A DNA stretch of 64,000 nucleotides from Multivorans sp965116445 (GTDB lineage: Bacteria > Acidobacteriota > Thermoanaerobaculia > Multivoradales > Multivoraceae). The stretch is taken from NCBI GenBank assembly GCA_965116445.1, contig OZ220688.1, positions 3,968,001 to 4,032,000 of the forward strand. The letters are read 5' to 3'. Shown one piece after another: positions 24,948 through 34,321 of this stretch (positions within the stretch are counted from its first letter, which is position 1; each line of letters starts with the position of its first letter). Below the pieces are notes generated by a model. It did not search any database. It was not told the DNA's origin and saw only the letters and a list, made by a program, of their open reading frames with translations. Both the position numbers and the translations under genes were made by a program.

Positions 24948-27281
24948 CTATGGCTCCACGACCCGGATCGGCAGGCGCAACGGCATGCCCCCACGCCCGG
25001 CGAACCACGCGACCTGTTCGTAGACGAGGTCGATCTCCAGGGTGTACTCGCCAGGTTCATCGGGCGAGTGGACGGAGAGCATGATCGTCTCGAAGGCGCC
25101 TGGATCCATCCGCGGCAGCAGAGTGCGCGGGCCCTCCGGGCCGACCTGGGGGCCGGGTTCCGCGTCCTCACCTTCCGCCGGCGCGAAGCCCTGGCGCCAG
25201 CGGGATCCCAGGTTGACGCCGACAGCCCCCTGGCGCTCCCACGTCGCTTCCGATTGATTCGTCACACCCACGGGAAGCTGAACCTCGGCGCCCGCCGCAA
25301 GCGTGGCCGGCACCAGGCCCACGGTGCCGATCCGGGCCGCGAAGACGTCGGCGTTCAGGTGCTCCTCACTGCCCAGGATGCGCAGCTCCGCGCCGAGGTA
25401 GAAGGTCTCCTCGGTCTCCCGGTTCCAGGCGTAGACGGCGCACGGGGCCGGCGGCCGCACCCTGGTCCACTTCGTCGGCGCGCCGCGCGTGGTCTCGATG
25501 CGTACGCGGTGGACGTAGCTCCGCGCCCCGTCGCGTCGCCTCGTCTTGTGGGGCTTGCGGGAGCGCAGGGCGACCCGTTGCGGTTGGTTGGCTTCCGCGA
25601 ACCCGACGTCGACCGGCGGGCCGCCGTCCAGCCTCAGACGGACGCGGTTCCCCGCCACCGGCGAGGAGACGGAGAGCACCAGGTCGTCGTAGCGGTGCCG
25701 TGATTCGAGGAAGAGCTCGCTCGGCCCGCGGGCGGCGACCCACCAGGGGCCGCCCCGCGCCAGCACCCGGTCCGCGCGACCCAGGACCGCCATTCCGGCG
25801 ACGCCCCTGCGTTCGTAGCCGGGCAGATTGCGGAGCGAGAACTCGAACGGCAGGTAGCGAAGCGGGGCGTTCCGCGTGTGCGCCTGCAGCGTCGGCGAGG
25901 GGACGGTGACGCCGAACGGCGCGAGGACCATCGCGCCGACGAACAGGCCGGCCGCGGTGAAGCCGGCCGGGATCGTCCAGGGCGGGATCCGGCCCGGGAC
26001 CAGGAACAGGAATGCCGGGATGACGCTGACGAAGTAGCGATTGCCGACGAAGCCGCCGCCGCCCTGCCAGTTCCAGCCGATGAAGAGCAGGAAGTAGCCG
26101 GCGATCACGACCAGGGACAGGAGCAGCAGCCAGCGGTTCCGGTCGCGGCGACCGCCGAGCAGGAACAGGGCGAGGACGATGCCGGCGAAGGGGTGGTACG
26201 GCAGCAGGCCGGCGTGCCGGCCGACCAGGAAGTAGCCGACGTTCTCGACCACCTCCCCGACCGACTGGCGCGGGATGCGGAACAGCCACGTGAAGGCGTT
26301 GCCGGTCGGCGACACCGGGATCACGTTCGTGGTCGTCGAGGCGGAAGCCGGATCGGGCTCGCCGGCGCTTCGCGCCTCCTCGATCCGCCGAGCCTCGAGG
26401 ATCTCCGGCGGCCAGTCTCCCGGCTCGCATACGCGCACCGCGGCCCGTACGTCGGACCCGAGGTAGGGCAGGAGCTGGCCGGTCATGCCCTGCGACATTC
26501 CCGCCAGCAGTGCCAGGGTGAAGGTGAAGCCGGCCGTCCAGACCGCGGCGGTCTTCCACTGCCGACGCAGCAGGAAAGCGCCCGCAAGCGGCAGCGCGAT
26601 GGCCGCGAACATCGGCTTGTTGTAGGCCGGCAGCGCGAGCAGTACGCCCGAGAGGGCGGTCAGCCACCAAGCTCGCCGGCGGTTCTCGAAGCCCCAGTAC
26701 AGCGCGCCGAAGACGCCGAACATGTTGAACACCTCGGGCTGCAGCCAGAAGATGTAGCGCGAACATGCCGAGAGCAGCAACAGGCCGCAGGCGAAGGCGG
26801 CGGCCGTCGCGGGCGCGGTGCGGCGGGCCAGGAAGACCGCGGCGAGCCACACCATCGCGACGAACAGCGCCATGTTGAGAAACACCATGCCGTTGGCGCC
26901 GAAGAGCGCGGCGAAGGGCGCCGCGAACAGCGGGTAGGCGAGTGGCTTGCCGTAGTGCGCGCTGCTCCAGCCGTCCGACGTCATCAGGATCAGGTTGTGC
27001 GTGGAGGCGAAGGGGAACTCCTCCAGCAGCCGGTCGCCGTCCGCGGGTTCGTAGCGCAGGTCGAAGTCGCGGGCGAGGCTGAGCGCCATCAGGTAGTAGG
27101 CGGGTTCGTCGGCCTTGAGAGTCGCGGGCTGGCCGGGTTTGGCCGTAGTCAGCGGCACGGCCAGCAGGAAGCAGCTCAGAGCGGCCAGCGTCACGACCGT
27201 GGGCCGGCTGGCGAACAGTCCTTCGCGGTTCCGGAGCAGGGACCGCAGCCGCCTGGTCAACCCTCGGGTCCCGGGGATCAC
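24948..27281 (-). CDS. Polytopic membrane protein, glycosyltransferase-like, with C-terminal beta domains
   Basis: 777 residues. Roughly ten hydrophobic helices fill residues 20-420, including VTLAALSCFLLAVPLT, MALFVAMVWLAAVFLA, TALSGVLLALPAY and LLSLVVIAGYFLLFIGW. An acidic N-terminal loop (LKADEPAYYLMALSLARDF) has the DEP-type motif common in lipid-linked sugar transferases of the PMT/ArnT class, so a GT-C fold is possible but unproven. The C-terminal 270 residues look like two beta-sandwich domains. The GTG start overlaps the stop of the upstream gene (GTGA at 27281-27278), so the two are coupled. Confidence 0.7.
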   Translation of the reverse strand: MIPGTRGLTRRLRSLLRNREGLFASRPTVVTLAALSCFLLAVPLTTAKPGQPATLKADEPAYYLMALSLARDFDLRYEPADGDRLLEEFPFASTHNLILMTSDGWSSAHYGKPLAYPLFAAPFAALFGANGMVFLNMALFVAMVWLAAVFLARRTAPATAAAFACGLLLLSACSRYIFWLQPEVFNMFGVFGALYWGFENRRRAWWLTALSGVLLALPAYNKPMFAAIALPLAGAFLLRRQWKTAAVWTAGFTFTLALLAGMSQGMTGQLLPYLGSDVRAAVRVCEPGDWPPEILEARRIEEARSAGEPDPASASTTTNVIPVSPTGNAFTWLFRIPRQSVGEVVENVGYFLVGRHAGLLPYHPFAGIVLALFLLGGRRDRNRWLLLLSLVVIAGYFLLFIGWNWQGGGGFVGNRYFVSVIPAFLFLVPGRIPPWTIPAGFTAAGLFVGAMVLAPFGVTVPSPTLQAHTRNAPLRYLPFEFSLRNLPGYERRGVAGMAVLGRADRVLARGGPWWVAARGPSELFLESRHRYDDLVLSVSSPVAGNRVRLRLDGGPPVDVGFAEANQPQRVALRSRKPHKTRRRDGARSYVHRVRIETTRGAPTKWTRVRPPAPCAVYAWNRETEETFYLGAELRILGSEEHLNADVFAARIGTVGLVPATLAAGAEVQLPVGVTNQSEATWERQGAVGVNLGSRWRQGFAPAEGEDAEPGPQVGPEGPRTLLPRMDPGAFETIMLSVHSPDEPGEYTLEIDLVYEQVAWFAGRGGMPLRLPIRVVEP

Positions 27282-28330
27282 GGCCGGACTCCGGGCGGCG
27301 TCCCAGGCGCCGAGCGCCAGCCGCCGGCCTCCGGCCAGCGCGCGCGCGGGAGCCCCGAGGAAGGATCGGAGTCGACGACGGGCGCCGTTTCCGTCGCCGC
27401 GGCGAACTCCACGGACGACACGGGTCCGACGGCCGTCCACACCCGCGTCGACCCTCGCAGGAAGAGGAGCGTGTCGCCGTTGCCGACCCATTCGGGGTAG
27501 AGCGAATCGGGGGCCGCCGCCCACCTCTCGGCCCGCCACTCTCCCCGTTCGAACCGGGCCGTCCGCACCCGGTAGACGTTCCCGTCGTAGCGGCTCCAGG
27601 CCACCGCGGCACCCGCTGGCGTGACCAGCAACCGGGGCGTGATGTCGGGCACCCGGTTGTCCGGAGAGACGCGGCCTCCGGTCCAGCTTCCGTCCGGCCG
27701 ACCCTGCCGCCAGACGAGATCGTCGTCGTTGCCGTCGAAGGCGGACCACACGAGGAGCCAGGAGCCATCGGCGAGTACGACGGCGTCGAGCGCGGTCTGC
27801 GATCCGGGCCCCGCGCCGACCAGGCGGGTCGCGGCCTGGAGTTCTCCCTCGCGATACGGAGAAAGCCACACCTCCTGGGCGCGGGGCCGGGTTGCTTCGA
27901 GCCACGCGAGGCCCCGCAAGGGCTCAGCCCCTTCGGTCGCCAGCCAGCGAGCGGAGGCGATCTGGACCGCGCCCTGCGCGCGGTCGGGCGGAGCGATTGG
28001 GCGGAGTCGATCGCCGCGACCGCCGTGGAGACTCAGGCGGGGGCCGTTCCTGTCCACGGCGACTCCCGCGACCGCCCACTCCTGCATGCCCTCCGGGTCC
28101 CTGCCGAGCAGCACCAGGTCGTCGTAGCGGACGGGCACTCCCGGGGGTTCCGTCACCGGCAGTTCCACCGCCTGCTCGGTACCCAGCCACAGGGTCGGCT
28201 CTGCATCTGTCGCCTGGAGGTGAGCCCAGTCCTGTCCCCGATAGGCGGTCAGCCCGTCGGCGGCGAGGCCCGGCGGGAACCCGGCGGTCCAGGCAAGGAA
28301 TGCCAGCGTCAGGCAGAGCGGCCTTCGCAT
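27278..28330 (-). CDS. Exported hypothetical protein, beta-propeller-like
   Basis: 350 residues with a signal peptide (MRRPLCLTLAFLAWTAG, cleavage near GLAADG). Repeated W-rich strands such as VWSAFDGNDDDLVWRQG, VAWSRYDGNVYRVRTARF and YPEWVGNGDTLLFLRG suggest a propeller of sialidase or WD-like type, but no catalytic motif is seen. It overlaps and is coupled to the polytopic membrane protein downstream. The ATG at 28330 follows TAAGCT by 7 nt, so it is probably leaderless. Function unknown. Confidence 0.65.
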   Translation of the reverse strand: MRRPLCLTLAFLAWTAGFPPGLAADGLTAYRGQDWAHLQATDAEPTLWLGTEQAVELPVTEPPGVPVRYDDLVLLGRDPEGMQEWAVAGVAVDRNGPRLSLHGGRGDRLRPIAPPDRAQGAVQIASARWLATEGAEPLRGLAWLEATRPRAQEVWLSPYREGELQAATRLVGAGPGSQTALDAVVLADGSWLLVWSAFDGNDDDLVWRQGRPDGSWTGGRVSPDNRVPDITPRLLVTPAGAAVAWSRYDGNVYRVRTARFERGEWRAERWAAAPDSLYPEWVGNGDTLLFLRGSTRVWTAVGPVSSVEFAAATETAPVVDSDPSSGLPRARWPEAGGWRSAPGTPPGVRP

Positions 28331-28337
28331 CGGTCTC

Positions 28338-28343
28338 AGCTTA
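28338..28343 (-). promoter_or_regulatory. -10 hexamer of the propeller-like gene
   Basis: TAAGCT on the minus strand, 7 nt before the ATG at 28330. Confidence 0.5.
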
Positions 28344-28416
28344 CCGGGCGGTCCCGCACGGTGCTGCACCGCGCGGCGCCCCGCGGGAACCGGAAGCCTC
28401 GCCGGGTGCGGGCCGG

Positions 28417-28422
28417 TAAGCT
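28417..28422 (+). promoter_or_regulatory. -10 hexamer of the SDR gene
   Basis: TAAGCT, 6 nt before the GTG at 28429; the same hexamer as the divergent gene uses. Confidence 0.5.
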
Positions 28423-28428
28423 GCGCGC

Positions 28429-29172
28429 GTGCCCGGCGGTGCAAGCAGGTTCAGCGAGCAAATAGCGGTCGTGGCCGGGGCCACCGGGGCGATCGGCGGA
28501 CAGGTCGCTCGCCGGCTGGGGCCCGAGGGTGCTTCCCTCGTGCTCATGGGTCGGGACCGGGCGCGCCTTGGGGCGATCGCGGGCGAGCTGGAGGGAGCGG
28601 GCGGAATCGTCCGGACCGTGGCCGGCGACCTCGCCGAAGCCGCCGTGATCGACGCCGCCGAGGCGGAGTCGGCGTCGCTCGGCGACGGCGTCGATCTGCT
28701 GGTGCACGCCGCGGGCGCCTTTCGCGCGGGTTCCTTCGAAACGGCGCCGTCCGCTGACCTCGATCACCAGTTCGCGGTCAACGCGCGTGCTCCCTACCTG
28801 CTGACCCGGCGGCTGCTTCCCGGTCTCCGCCGGCGCGGAGGTCTGGTCGTGTTCGTCAACTCGACGGCGGGCCTGTTTGCGGGTGTGGGGAGCGCCGCGT
28901 ACGCGGCCAGCAAGCATGCCCTGCGGGCGCTGGCCGACGCCCTGCGCGCCGAGGTCAACGCGGACGGCGTTCGCGTGCTGAGCGTCTATCCCGGGCGCAC
29001 CCGCAGCCGGATGCAGCAGAAGGTCTGCCGTAGCCTGGGCCAGCAGTACGACGCGGAGCGATTCCTCGACCCCGCCGATGTCGCCTCGGCGATCGTCGAC
29101 GCGGCGGCTTTGCCCCCCTCGGCCGAGGTCTACGATCTGCGTCTGCGGCCCGCCGCCAAGCCGCGGCTGTAG
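28429..29172 (+). CDS. Short-chain dehydrogenase/reductase
   Basis: 247 residues of the classical SDR fold. The cofactor motif is VVAGATGAIGGQVA (TGxxxGxG). The first-strand acidic position is replaced by an Arg pair (GRDRAR), which favours NADP(H). Further motifs are HAAGAF, the catalytic Ser in VNSTAGLF and the catalytic YAASK. The substrate cannot be read. The GTG start is supported by a TAAGCT hexamer 6 nt upstream. A full-form palindromic repeat follows the gene. Confidence 0.9.
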   Translation: MPGGASRFSEQIAVVAGATGAIGGQVARRLGPEGASLVLMGRDRARLGAIAGELEGAGGIVRTVAGDLAEAAVIDAAEAESASLGDGVDLLVHAAGAFRAGSFETAPSADLDHQFAVNARAPYLLTRRLLPGLRRRGGLVVFVNSTAGLFAGVGSAAYAASKHALRALADALRAEVNADGVRVLSVYPGRTRSRMQQKVCRSLGQQYDAERFLDPADVASAIVDAAALPPSAEVYDLRLRPAAKPRL

Positions 29173-29191
29173 CGCAGCGCCAGCGCTGCCA

Positions 29192-29287
29192 GACTGGGTG
29201 CGCCGGCCTGCCATCCGTGCGCCCGCTGACGGGCGCACGGACTGGTTCGCGGGTGGCGCGGATCGCGCCACCCGGGTTCTGGCCGGC
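29192..29287 (+). repeat. Palindromic repeat, full form
   Basis: A well-preserved copy: ACTGGGTGCGCCGGCCTG, CCGTGCGCCCG/CGGGCGCACGG hairpin with CTGA loop, CTGGTTCGCGG, GTGGCGC/GCGCCAC hairpin, then CCGGGTTCTGGCCGGC. It lies between the convergent SDR and sulfatase-fold genes. Confidence 0.92.
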
Positions 29288-29321
29288 TCTGGAAAGACAC
29301 CCCGCCGCGAAGCGGCGACAC

Positions 29322-30794
29322 CTACCTCCCGTCCGCTGCCGGCTGCTTCGGGGAAGTCACCACGTACCCGAGCGCCTTCAGCCGCTCGAGTTCCTCCGGT
29401 GTGGCGACCGGTTCGCCGCGCTCGGCGAGCCGGGTGGCCCGGTCTACGCCGTTCGCCGCCTGCCAGCTACCCTGCAGGCGGCGCGCAAAGTCGTCCTCGA
29501 CCGGCACCGGCTCGACCGTTCCTTGCGGTGACCACGAGAACGACTCGAGCTGCGGGGCGGCTCCCGAAGCGCCCATCACGGGCGGAGCTGTCTCGAACTG
29601 CCGCTCGAGCCGGGCCACGAGCTCCTCCGGCTCCTCGGCCAGGGGCGCCGACGGTTCGCCGTCCGCGAGCGCCAGCATCGCGTCGTAGTAGCGGTCTTCG
29701 GTCGGGGCGAACCGGCTCTTCCACACCATCTGGCGCCCCTCCTCGACCAGGGACAACTCGTTCGTGCCGTTGCCCAGGTAGAGCTCCGACAGCGCGCCGG
29801 CGCGGCTCGGTTCGAACAGGCTCGGCGGACTGCCCGCCGGCGGAGTCCCTCCCGCGGCCTCCACGAGCGTCGAGAAGAGGCGGTAGTTGGCGACCACGGG
29901 TCCGGGGTCGAGTGGCTGGGTCCAACCGGCAGGAAGCTTGACGATCAGCGGCACTTCGATCAGCACCCGGTGCAGGCTGTTGCCGTGCAGGACCTGGCCG
30001 TTCTCGCCGAACTCCTCGCCGTGGTCCGAGGTCACGGCGATCAGGGCGTCGTCGAAGTGCCCGCTCTCGCGCAGCGCCTCGACCATGGCGCCGACCAGGG
30101 AGTCCGCGTGGGCCGCGTTCAGTTGGTAGAGCTGCCAGGCGCGCTCCCTCAGGTCCACGTCGAGGGGTAGGGCCGGATCGGCGAACTGCCGCATTTCCAG
30201 GGGCGTGATCCGCTCCGGCAGGTCGTCGCGCGGAGCCGCCAGTCGGTCGATGTACGGCTCGTGGAGGCGGTATGGCGCGTGGGGGGGCAGCACGTGCATC
30301 CAGACGAACTGGGGTCCCCCGTCCAAGGCGCGGAGAACCCCGGTGACCCGTTCCATCCGGGCCACGGGTCCGAAACGTTCGAAGCCACGGACGTACCCGA
30401 AGGTCTGGGTCAGCCAGGGGTTCGACCGGAAGGCCGCGTTCCGGAAACCGAGATCGCGCAGGATCTCCGGCAGGGTCGGCAGGTCGTCACGCAGGCTGGC
30501 GCGAGCCGCGTGCCAACTGCCGTGTCGCCAGGGTTGCCGGCCCGTGAACAGCGACGCCATGGACGGCACCGTCCAGCTCGAACTGGCGATTGCGGCACCG
30601 GCCCAGTCCGCGTCGGCGGCCAGGCGGTCGAGGTGCGGCATCAGGCCCGTTCCGACCAGGTCGGCGCGCAGCGCGTCGATCGTGATCAGGACGATCGGCC
30701 CGCGGTGGACCGGCGGCGGCTGGGCGCAGGCCGTCCACAAGGCCGCCGCGACGATCCCGGCAGAAATTCGGATTGCGCCTGGGCCCGCCCTCAT
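29322..30794 (-). CDS. Sulfatase-fold lipoprotein
   Basis: 490 residues. A lipoprotein-type signal ends at ALWTAC (Cys23). The alkaline-phosphatase/sulfatase core is clear: GPIVLITIDALRADLVG with the metal Asp, ASSSWTVPSMASLFTGRQP at the active site, and VTSDHGEEFGENGQVLHGN with the late Asp-His. The active-site segment lacks the C/S-x-P-x-R signature needed for formylglycine conversion; a Ser/Thr nucleophile as in phosphoglycerol transferases is more likely. The C-terminal tail ends ERLKALGYV, as in the membrane phosphodiesterase. It is divergent from the GMC oxidoreductase with only 18 bp between start codons. Confidence 0.85.
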   Translation of the reverse strand: MRAGPGAIRISAGIVAAALWTACAQPPPVHRGPIVLITIDALRADLVGTGLMPHLDRLAADADWAGAAIASSSWTVPSMASLFTGRQPWRHGSWHAARASLRDDLPTLPEILRDLGFRNAAFRSNPWLTQTFGYVRGFERFGPVARMERVTGVLRALDGGPQFVWMHVLPPHAPYRLHEPYIDRLAAPRDDLPERITPLEMRQFADPALPLDVDLRERAWQLYQLNAAHADSLVGAMVEALRESGHFDDALIAVTSDHGEEFGENGQVLHGNSLHRVLIEVPLIVKLPAGWTQPLDPGPVVANYRLFSTLVEAAGGTPPAGSPPSLFEPSRAGALSELYLGNGTNELSLVEEGRQMVWKSRFAPTEDRYYDAMLALADGEPSAPLAEEPEELVARLERQFETAPPVMGASGAAPQLESFSWSPQGTVEPVPVEDDFARRLQGSWQAANGVDRATRLAERGEPVATPEELERLKALGYVVTSPKQPAADGR

Positions 30795-30799
30795 CGCGT

Positions 30800-30806
30800 T
30801 ACATTA
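30800..30806. promoter_or_regulatory. Overlapping divergent -10 elements
   Basis: The 7-bp string TACATTA reads TACATT on the plus strand, 7 nt before the GTG at 30813. On the minus strand it reads TAATGT, 6 nt before the ATG at 30794. The two starts are 18 bp apart, so one short AT-rich core seems to serve both genes. Confidence 0.55.
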
Positions 30807-30812
30807 TGGGAC

Positions 30813-32210
30813 GTGTTCATCGCTTCGGATGGCTCGTTTCCCGAGACCTCCTCCTTCGACTGCTTCGTCATCGGTTCCGGGCCAGCGGGCATCACGACGG
30901 CCGTAGAACTCGCCCGGGCGAACAGGAAGGTCCTGCTCTTCGAGTCGGGGAACGCGGACGATGGGCGCGAGGGCATGCTGGATGCCCTGAACGTAGGCCA
31001 CTTCAGCGACGGTTGGTGGGATCTGCATTCGGTTCGTGCGCTCGGCGGCACCTCGCGGGTCTGGCACGGCTGGTGCGCGAGCCTGATGGAGCGGGACTTC
31101 AACAACCCTGCCGCCGGCGTCCGCTGGCCGATCGCCAGAGCGGATCTGACCCCTTACTACCGGCGCGCCGCTCCGGTTCTGGACCGGAGCCCCTCGACTC
31201 TCGACCCGGAGACGCCGTGGATTCCCGGGTTCCTCGCCAGGCCGTATTCGCTGCTTCCCGCAACCCGCTTTGGCGCCACGTACTTCGATCTGCTGCGAGA
31301 CTCCCCGGCCATTCACGTTGCGCTCTCGACTTCCGTCCTCGCTCTCGACGCGAACTCGGGACGGTCGGCGGTCAGGGGCCTCACCTGCCTTCACCACCCC
31401 AGCGACGTAGCCCGTCAGCTCGCGGTCCAGCCCGGACAGTCGGTCGTTCTCGCCGGGGGCGGCATCGGCAACGCGGTGCTGCTCCTTCAGCCGCGCCCGG
31501 ACGGCGGCGTTCCGGTTGGCAGCGAGAGCGGGCTCGTCGGGAGGTTTCTGATGGAGCATCCGCATTTTCGCAGGACCGTGGAGCTCGTGCTCGACGAAGA
31601 CCTCGATGAGCGGCCGCTGCCGGAGGCATTCGGCAACGCGGGTCATGCGTTCGTGGCGGACGACGAGCAGGCTGCGGCACACGGACTGCTGGGGTGCAGC
31701 GTTGTCTGCTACGCCAGATCCACCGATCATCCGATGATCGACTACCTCTCCTGGAAGTACGGGAAGCCCTTCTTCCACTACCGAACGGAAATCCGGGCCG
31801 AGATGTCGCCTGCCGCCAACAATCGGGTGTTCCTGACCGAGGAACGCAATCGGTCCGGGCTCTACCGGCCGAATGTGAGATGTGTCGTCGACGCTGAGGA
31901 TCGTCTGAGCGTCGACAGGACCATGCGGCGTCTCGGGCAATCGCTGATCGAGACGGGGAAGGGTCGAGTACGGATCGACAACGGGAGGCTCTACCGGAGT
32001 GTCACCGGCGGCGGCCACCTGATGGGGACGACGCGGATGGGCGCGACGCCGTCCAGTTCCGTGGTCGACAGGGACTGTCGGGTCCACGGGTATGGAAACC
32101 TGTTCGTGGCCGGCTCTTCGGTCTTTCCTTCCGGCGGCTACGCGAATCCGACGCTGACGATCGTGGCGCTGGCGCTGCGTCTCGCAGATACGATCGCGTC
32201 AGAGTCATGA
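30813..32210 (+). CDS. GMC-family FAD-dependent oxidoreductase
   Basis: 465 residues. The FAD dinucleotide motif GSGPAG is at residues 21-26, followed by VLLFESGN (ribose-binding Glu). The C-terminal GMC block has GGGHLMGTTRMG with the catalytic His and YANPTLTIVALALRLAD with the second catalytic residue (Asn). No Tat or Sec signal is visible, so it appears cytoplasmic. Likely an alcohol or sugar oxidase/dehydrogenase. The GTG start is set by the FAD motif position and by TACATT 7 nt upstream. The next gene, 13 nt downstream, encodes a Tat-type exported protein. Confidence 0.9.
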   Translation: MFIASDGSFPETSSFDCFVIGSGPAGITTAVELARANRKVLLFESGNADDGREGMLDALNVGHFSDGWWDLHSVRALGGTSRVWHGWCASLMERDFNNPAAGVRWPIARADLTPYYRRAAPVLDRSPSTLDPETPWIPGFLARPYSLLPATRFGATYFDLLRDSPAIHVALSTSVLALDANSGRSAVRGLTCLHHPSDVARQLAVQPGQSVVLAGGGIGNAVLLLQPRPDGGVPVGSESGLVGRFLMEHPHFRRTVELVLDEDLDERPLPEAFGNAGHAFVADDEQAAAHGLLGCSVVCYARSTDHPMIDYLSWKYGKPFFHYRTEIRAEMSPAANNRVFLTEERNRSGLYRPNVRCVVDAEDRLSVDRTMRRLGQSLIETGKGRVRIDNGRLYRSVTGGGHLMGTTRMGATPSSSVVDRDCRVHGYGNLFVAGSSVFPSGGYANPTLTIVALALRLADTIASES

Positions 32211-32223
32211 GGCCGGTGGGGTC

Positions 32224-32835
32224 ATGAAGCGCCGTTTCTCACGCAGAGCCCTCCTGGCCGGGATGGGCGGAGCGGCCGTCTCCGCAGTGGCTCTCTGGGA
32301 ACTTGGCGGACTGGGGTTCCGGTCACGTTCCGCCGGCGAGGAAGATCTGTTCCGTGAAGTGGTTGGGGCCTTCGTCGAGCACGATGGCTGGCTTGTGACC
32401 ATTCCGGACAAGCGGCTCCTAGAGTTTCCCGTGCGCTATGTCGACGGTTGGTACGCGGAGGAAGGGACCCCCGAAGCGGCCTGGAGATGGTCCCGTCAGA
32501 CCGGCAGCGTCCTGGCGCCCAATCTTGGTGTCGAGGCGACGGTCTACATCGACTACGACAGCCGGGCCGCCCTTTTCCGGGACCGGCCGAGGACGGTCAC
32601 CGTCAGTGTTGGCGACCAGGTGCTCGAGACCTTCGTCGCGGATGCTCCCGGTCGCCAGAGACGTGGCGTCGCGATTCCCGGCGGGGCTCCGGGCGACGGC
32701 GAAGTGTTCGAGCTCACGCTCGCCACGGATCGCACCTTCGTTCCGGCCGAACACCTGCCCGGTTCTCGGGACAGCCGGAAACTCGGGCTCCAGGTCTACG
32801 GCGTGGAGATTCGTGAGGGAGGGATCTCGCGGTAG
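32224..32835 (+). CDS. Tat-exported hypothetical protein
   Basis: 203 residues. The N-terminus MKRRFSRRALLAGMGG carries a twin-arginine motif (SRRALL) before a hydrophobic stretch. The remainder alternates strands (RTVTVSVGDQVLETFVADA, VFELTLATDRTFVP) and ends QVYGVEIREGG, suggesting a beta-sandwich. It does not match the known small subunits of GMC enzymes, though position and spacing suggest co-transcription with the oxidoreductase. Convergent with the next gene, 27 bp away. Function unknown. Confidence 0.65.
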   Translation: MKRRFSRRALLAGMGGAAVSAVALWELGGLGFRSRSAGEEDLFREVVGAFVEHDGWLVTIPDKRLLEFPVRYVDGWYAEEGTPEAAWRWSRQTGSVLAPNLGVEATVYIDYDSRAALFRDRPRTVTVSVGDQVLETFVADAPGRQRRGVAIPGGAPGDGEVFELTLATDRTFVPAEHLPGSRDSRKLGLQVYGVEIREGGISR

Positions 32836-32862
32836 ACGAGCGGGCCGCGACGTCCGGTTGCC

Positions 32863-34212
32863 TCAGTCCTTTCGCACCCGCAACTCGATGTTGCTGTAGG
32901 TCCAGCCCCACTGAGGCGGCTCGATCTCCTCCGTGCCGTCACCGCCCGCCACGAGGAGAAGCTGGTCGGCGGCGGTGAAGACGAGCGAATCGACATTCGC
33001 CGCTTCCCGGGAGCAGCGCTCGTCTCCCGAGCCGTTCGTCACACACAGCGACACCTGCCCCCCGGCTGCGTAGCTGAAGCGGAACGAGTAGTTCTGATTC
33101 GGCGCCAGAGGGCGAGGCAGAACGAACCTGGGTTTGTCGCTGTGTTTGAGTCCGATGCCATGACGAACGAATAGCTGGTTGCGCCGTTGAACGGTGAACC
33201 CGATCAGGTTCAGGTGACGGCTGATCCCCAGCCAGAAGATCTGAGCCCCGGCGGGATCGATGGAGGTTGTGCGCAGGTCGAAGCGCAGTTCGACGGTGCG
33301 GTAGTTGCCGGGCGCCAGACGTTTGCTGAGCCGGTACTGGAGGTTGCTTCTGGTCACGGTGTGCCCTGTGCGCTCGAGATCGAGGCAGGTCCAACCTGTG
33401 GGACAGGAATCGGTTGGTGGCGGTGTGGGAGGGGGATCGTCGTAGCCGGGCCGCCGCAGCGCGGAGCCGCGGCTCACGGATGGTTGCAGGATCGTGAGGC
33501 GGTCCGCGTCGTCATCGGCGACCAGCCCGGCGACGTAGAAGTTGTCGCTGCACCTCGTTGAGATCGTGTATTGATCGCCGAACTCGATGCCGACCGCCAG
33601 CAGGACATCGGCGACGTAGTTCAAGGACAGCGGCCGGTGTTCGAGGACCCGGGATTCCACGACCCATTGGCCGTCGTGACCGCGAACCCGGTGCTCGCAG
33701 GTGTTGGCCGCGTGGGCCAGGTTGAGCGTCGCGTAGTCCGAGCGGTCGCGGCTGTCCCGCCGCAGCCCGGAAACGAAGGCCCAGGTTCCGCCCGGGACCA
33801 GGTTCTGCGAGTCGACGATCGGAACCTGTTCGCGCAGGCCGACCCGCTTGCCGTTTGAGTCGATCGGCATCGTGTAGGCCTGGAACGTGAGCTCGCCGTT
33901 GGTGACGAGTTCGATCATCGTGGGATGTTCGCTGGCCAGTTTGCTGTACTGCATCGTGCGGCCGGCGGGTACCGAAATGCTGGTCGGCGGGGTGGGCCGC
34001 TGGGTGCCGTTGGTCGCGGAGGCGATCGGCAAGATGTCGAAGAGCTGCGCCTCGTCCGTCGGATTGTGAACGCTGAGCAGGACCTCCCTGGCCTCGTCGT
34101 CATGCCCGATCACGACGTAGTACGTATCCTGCGCGAGCAGGGTCGCGGGCACGCCGAGCAGGAGTGCCGCCAGGGTGATTGCCGCCACTCTTGGATGACC
34201 AGTTGGTCTCAT
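32863..34212 (-). CDS. Exported hypothetical protein with lectin-like C-terminal domain
   Basis: 449 residues with signal peptide MRPTGHPRVAAITLAALLLG. A short N-terminal beta region (YYVVIGHDDEAREVLLSVHN) resembles secreted proteins that handle 'legacy' beta-sandwich data, without a named family. After a linker PTPPPTDSC a second domain of about 170 residues (ELRFDLRTTSIDPAGAQIFW, YSFRFSYAAGGQVSLCV) has the spacing of a concanavalin/LamG-like sandwich. The ATG at 34212 is preferred over an upstream TTG because AAAGGAG (minus, 34228-34222) sits 9 nt before it. TATTCT further upstream may be its -10. Function unknown. Confidence 0.6.
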   Translation of the reverse strand: MRPTGHPRVAAITLAALLLGVPATLLAQDTYYVVIGHDDEAREVLLSVHNPTDEAQLFDILPIASATNGTQRPTPPTSISVPAGRTMQYSKLASEHPTMIELVTNGELTFQAYTMPIDSNGKRVGLREQVPIVDSQNLVPGGTWAFVSGLRRDSRDRSDYATLNLAHAANTCEHRVRGHDGQWVVESRVLEHRPLSLNYVADVLLAVGIEFGDQYTISTRCSDNFYVAGLVADDDADRLTILQPSVSRGSALRRPGYDDPPPTPPPTDSCPTGWTCLDLERTGHTVTRSNLQYRLSKRLAPGNYRTVELRFDLRTTSIDPAGAQIFWLGISRHLNLIGFTVQRRNQLFVRHGIGLKHSDKPRFVLPRPLAPNQNYSFRFSYAAGGQVSLCVTNGSGDERCSREAANVDSLVFTAADQLLLVAGGDGTEEIEPPQWGWTYSNIELRVRKD

Positions 34213-34321
34213 CGTCGAATACTCCTTTGCCAATGGAGATCTCGCGCGGACGTAGAAACATGCAGAATAGCAGATAACCTATGCGATGGGAACCAGTGTC
34301 GAGGTCTCGAGTTCTCGCCTG

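Noticed and set aside
29322..30794. Formylglycine-type sulfatase activity for this gene
   Set aside because: The active-site segment reads SSSWTVPSMASLFTG and lacks the C/S-x-P-x-R signature, so only the fold is claimed.
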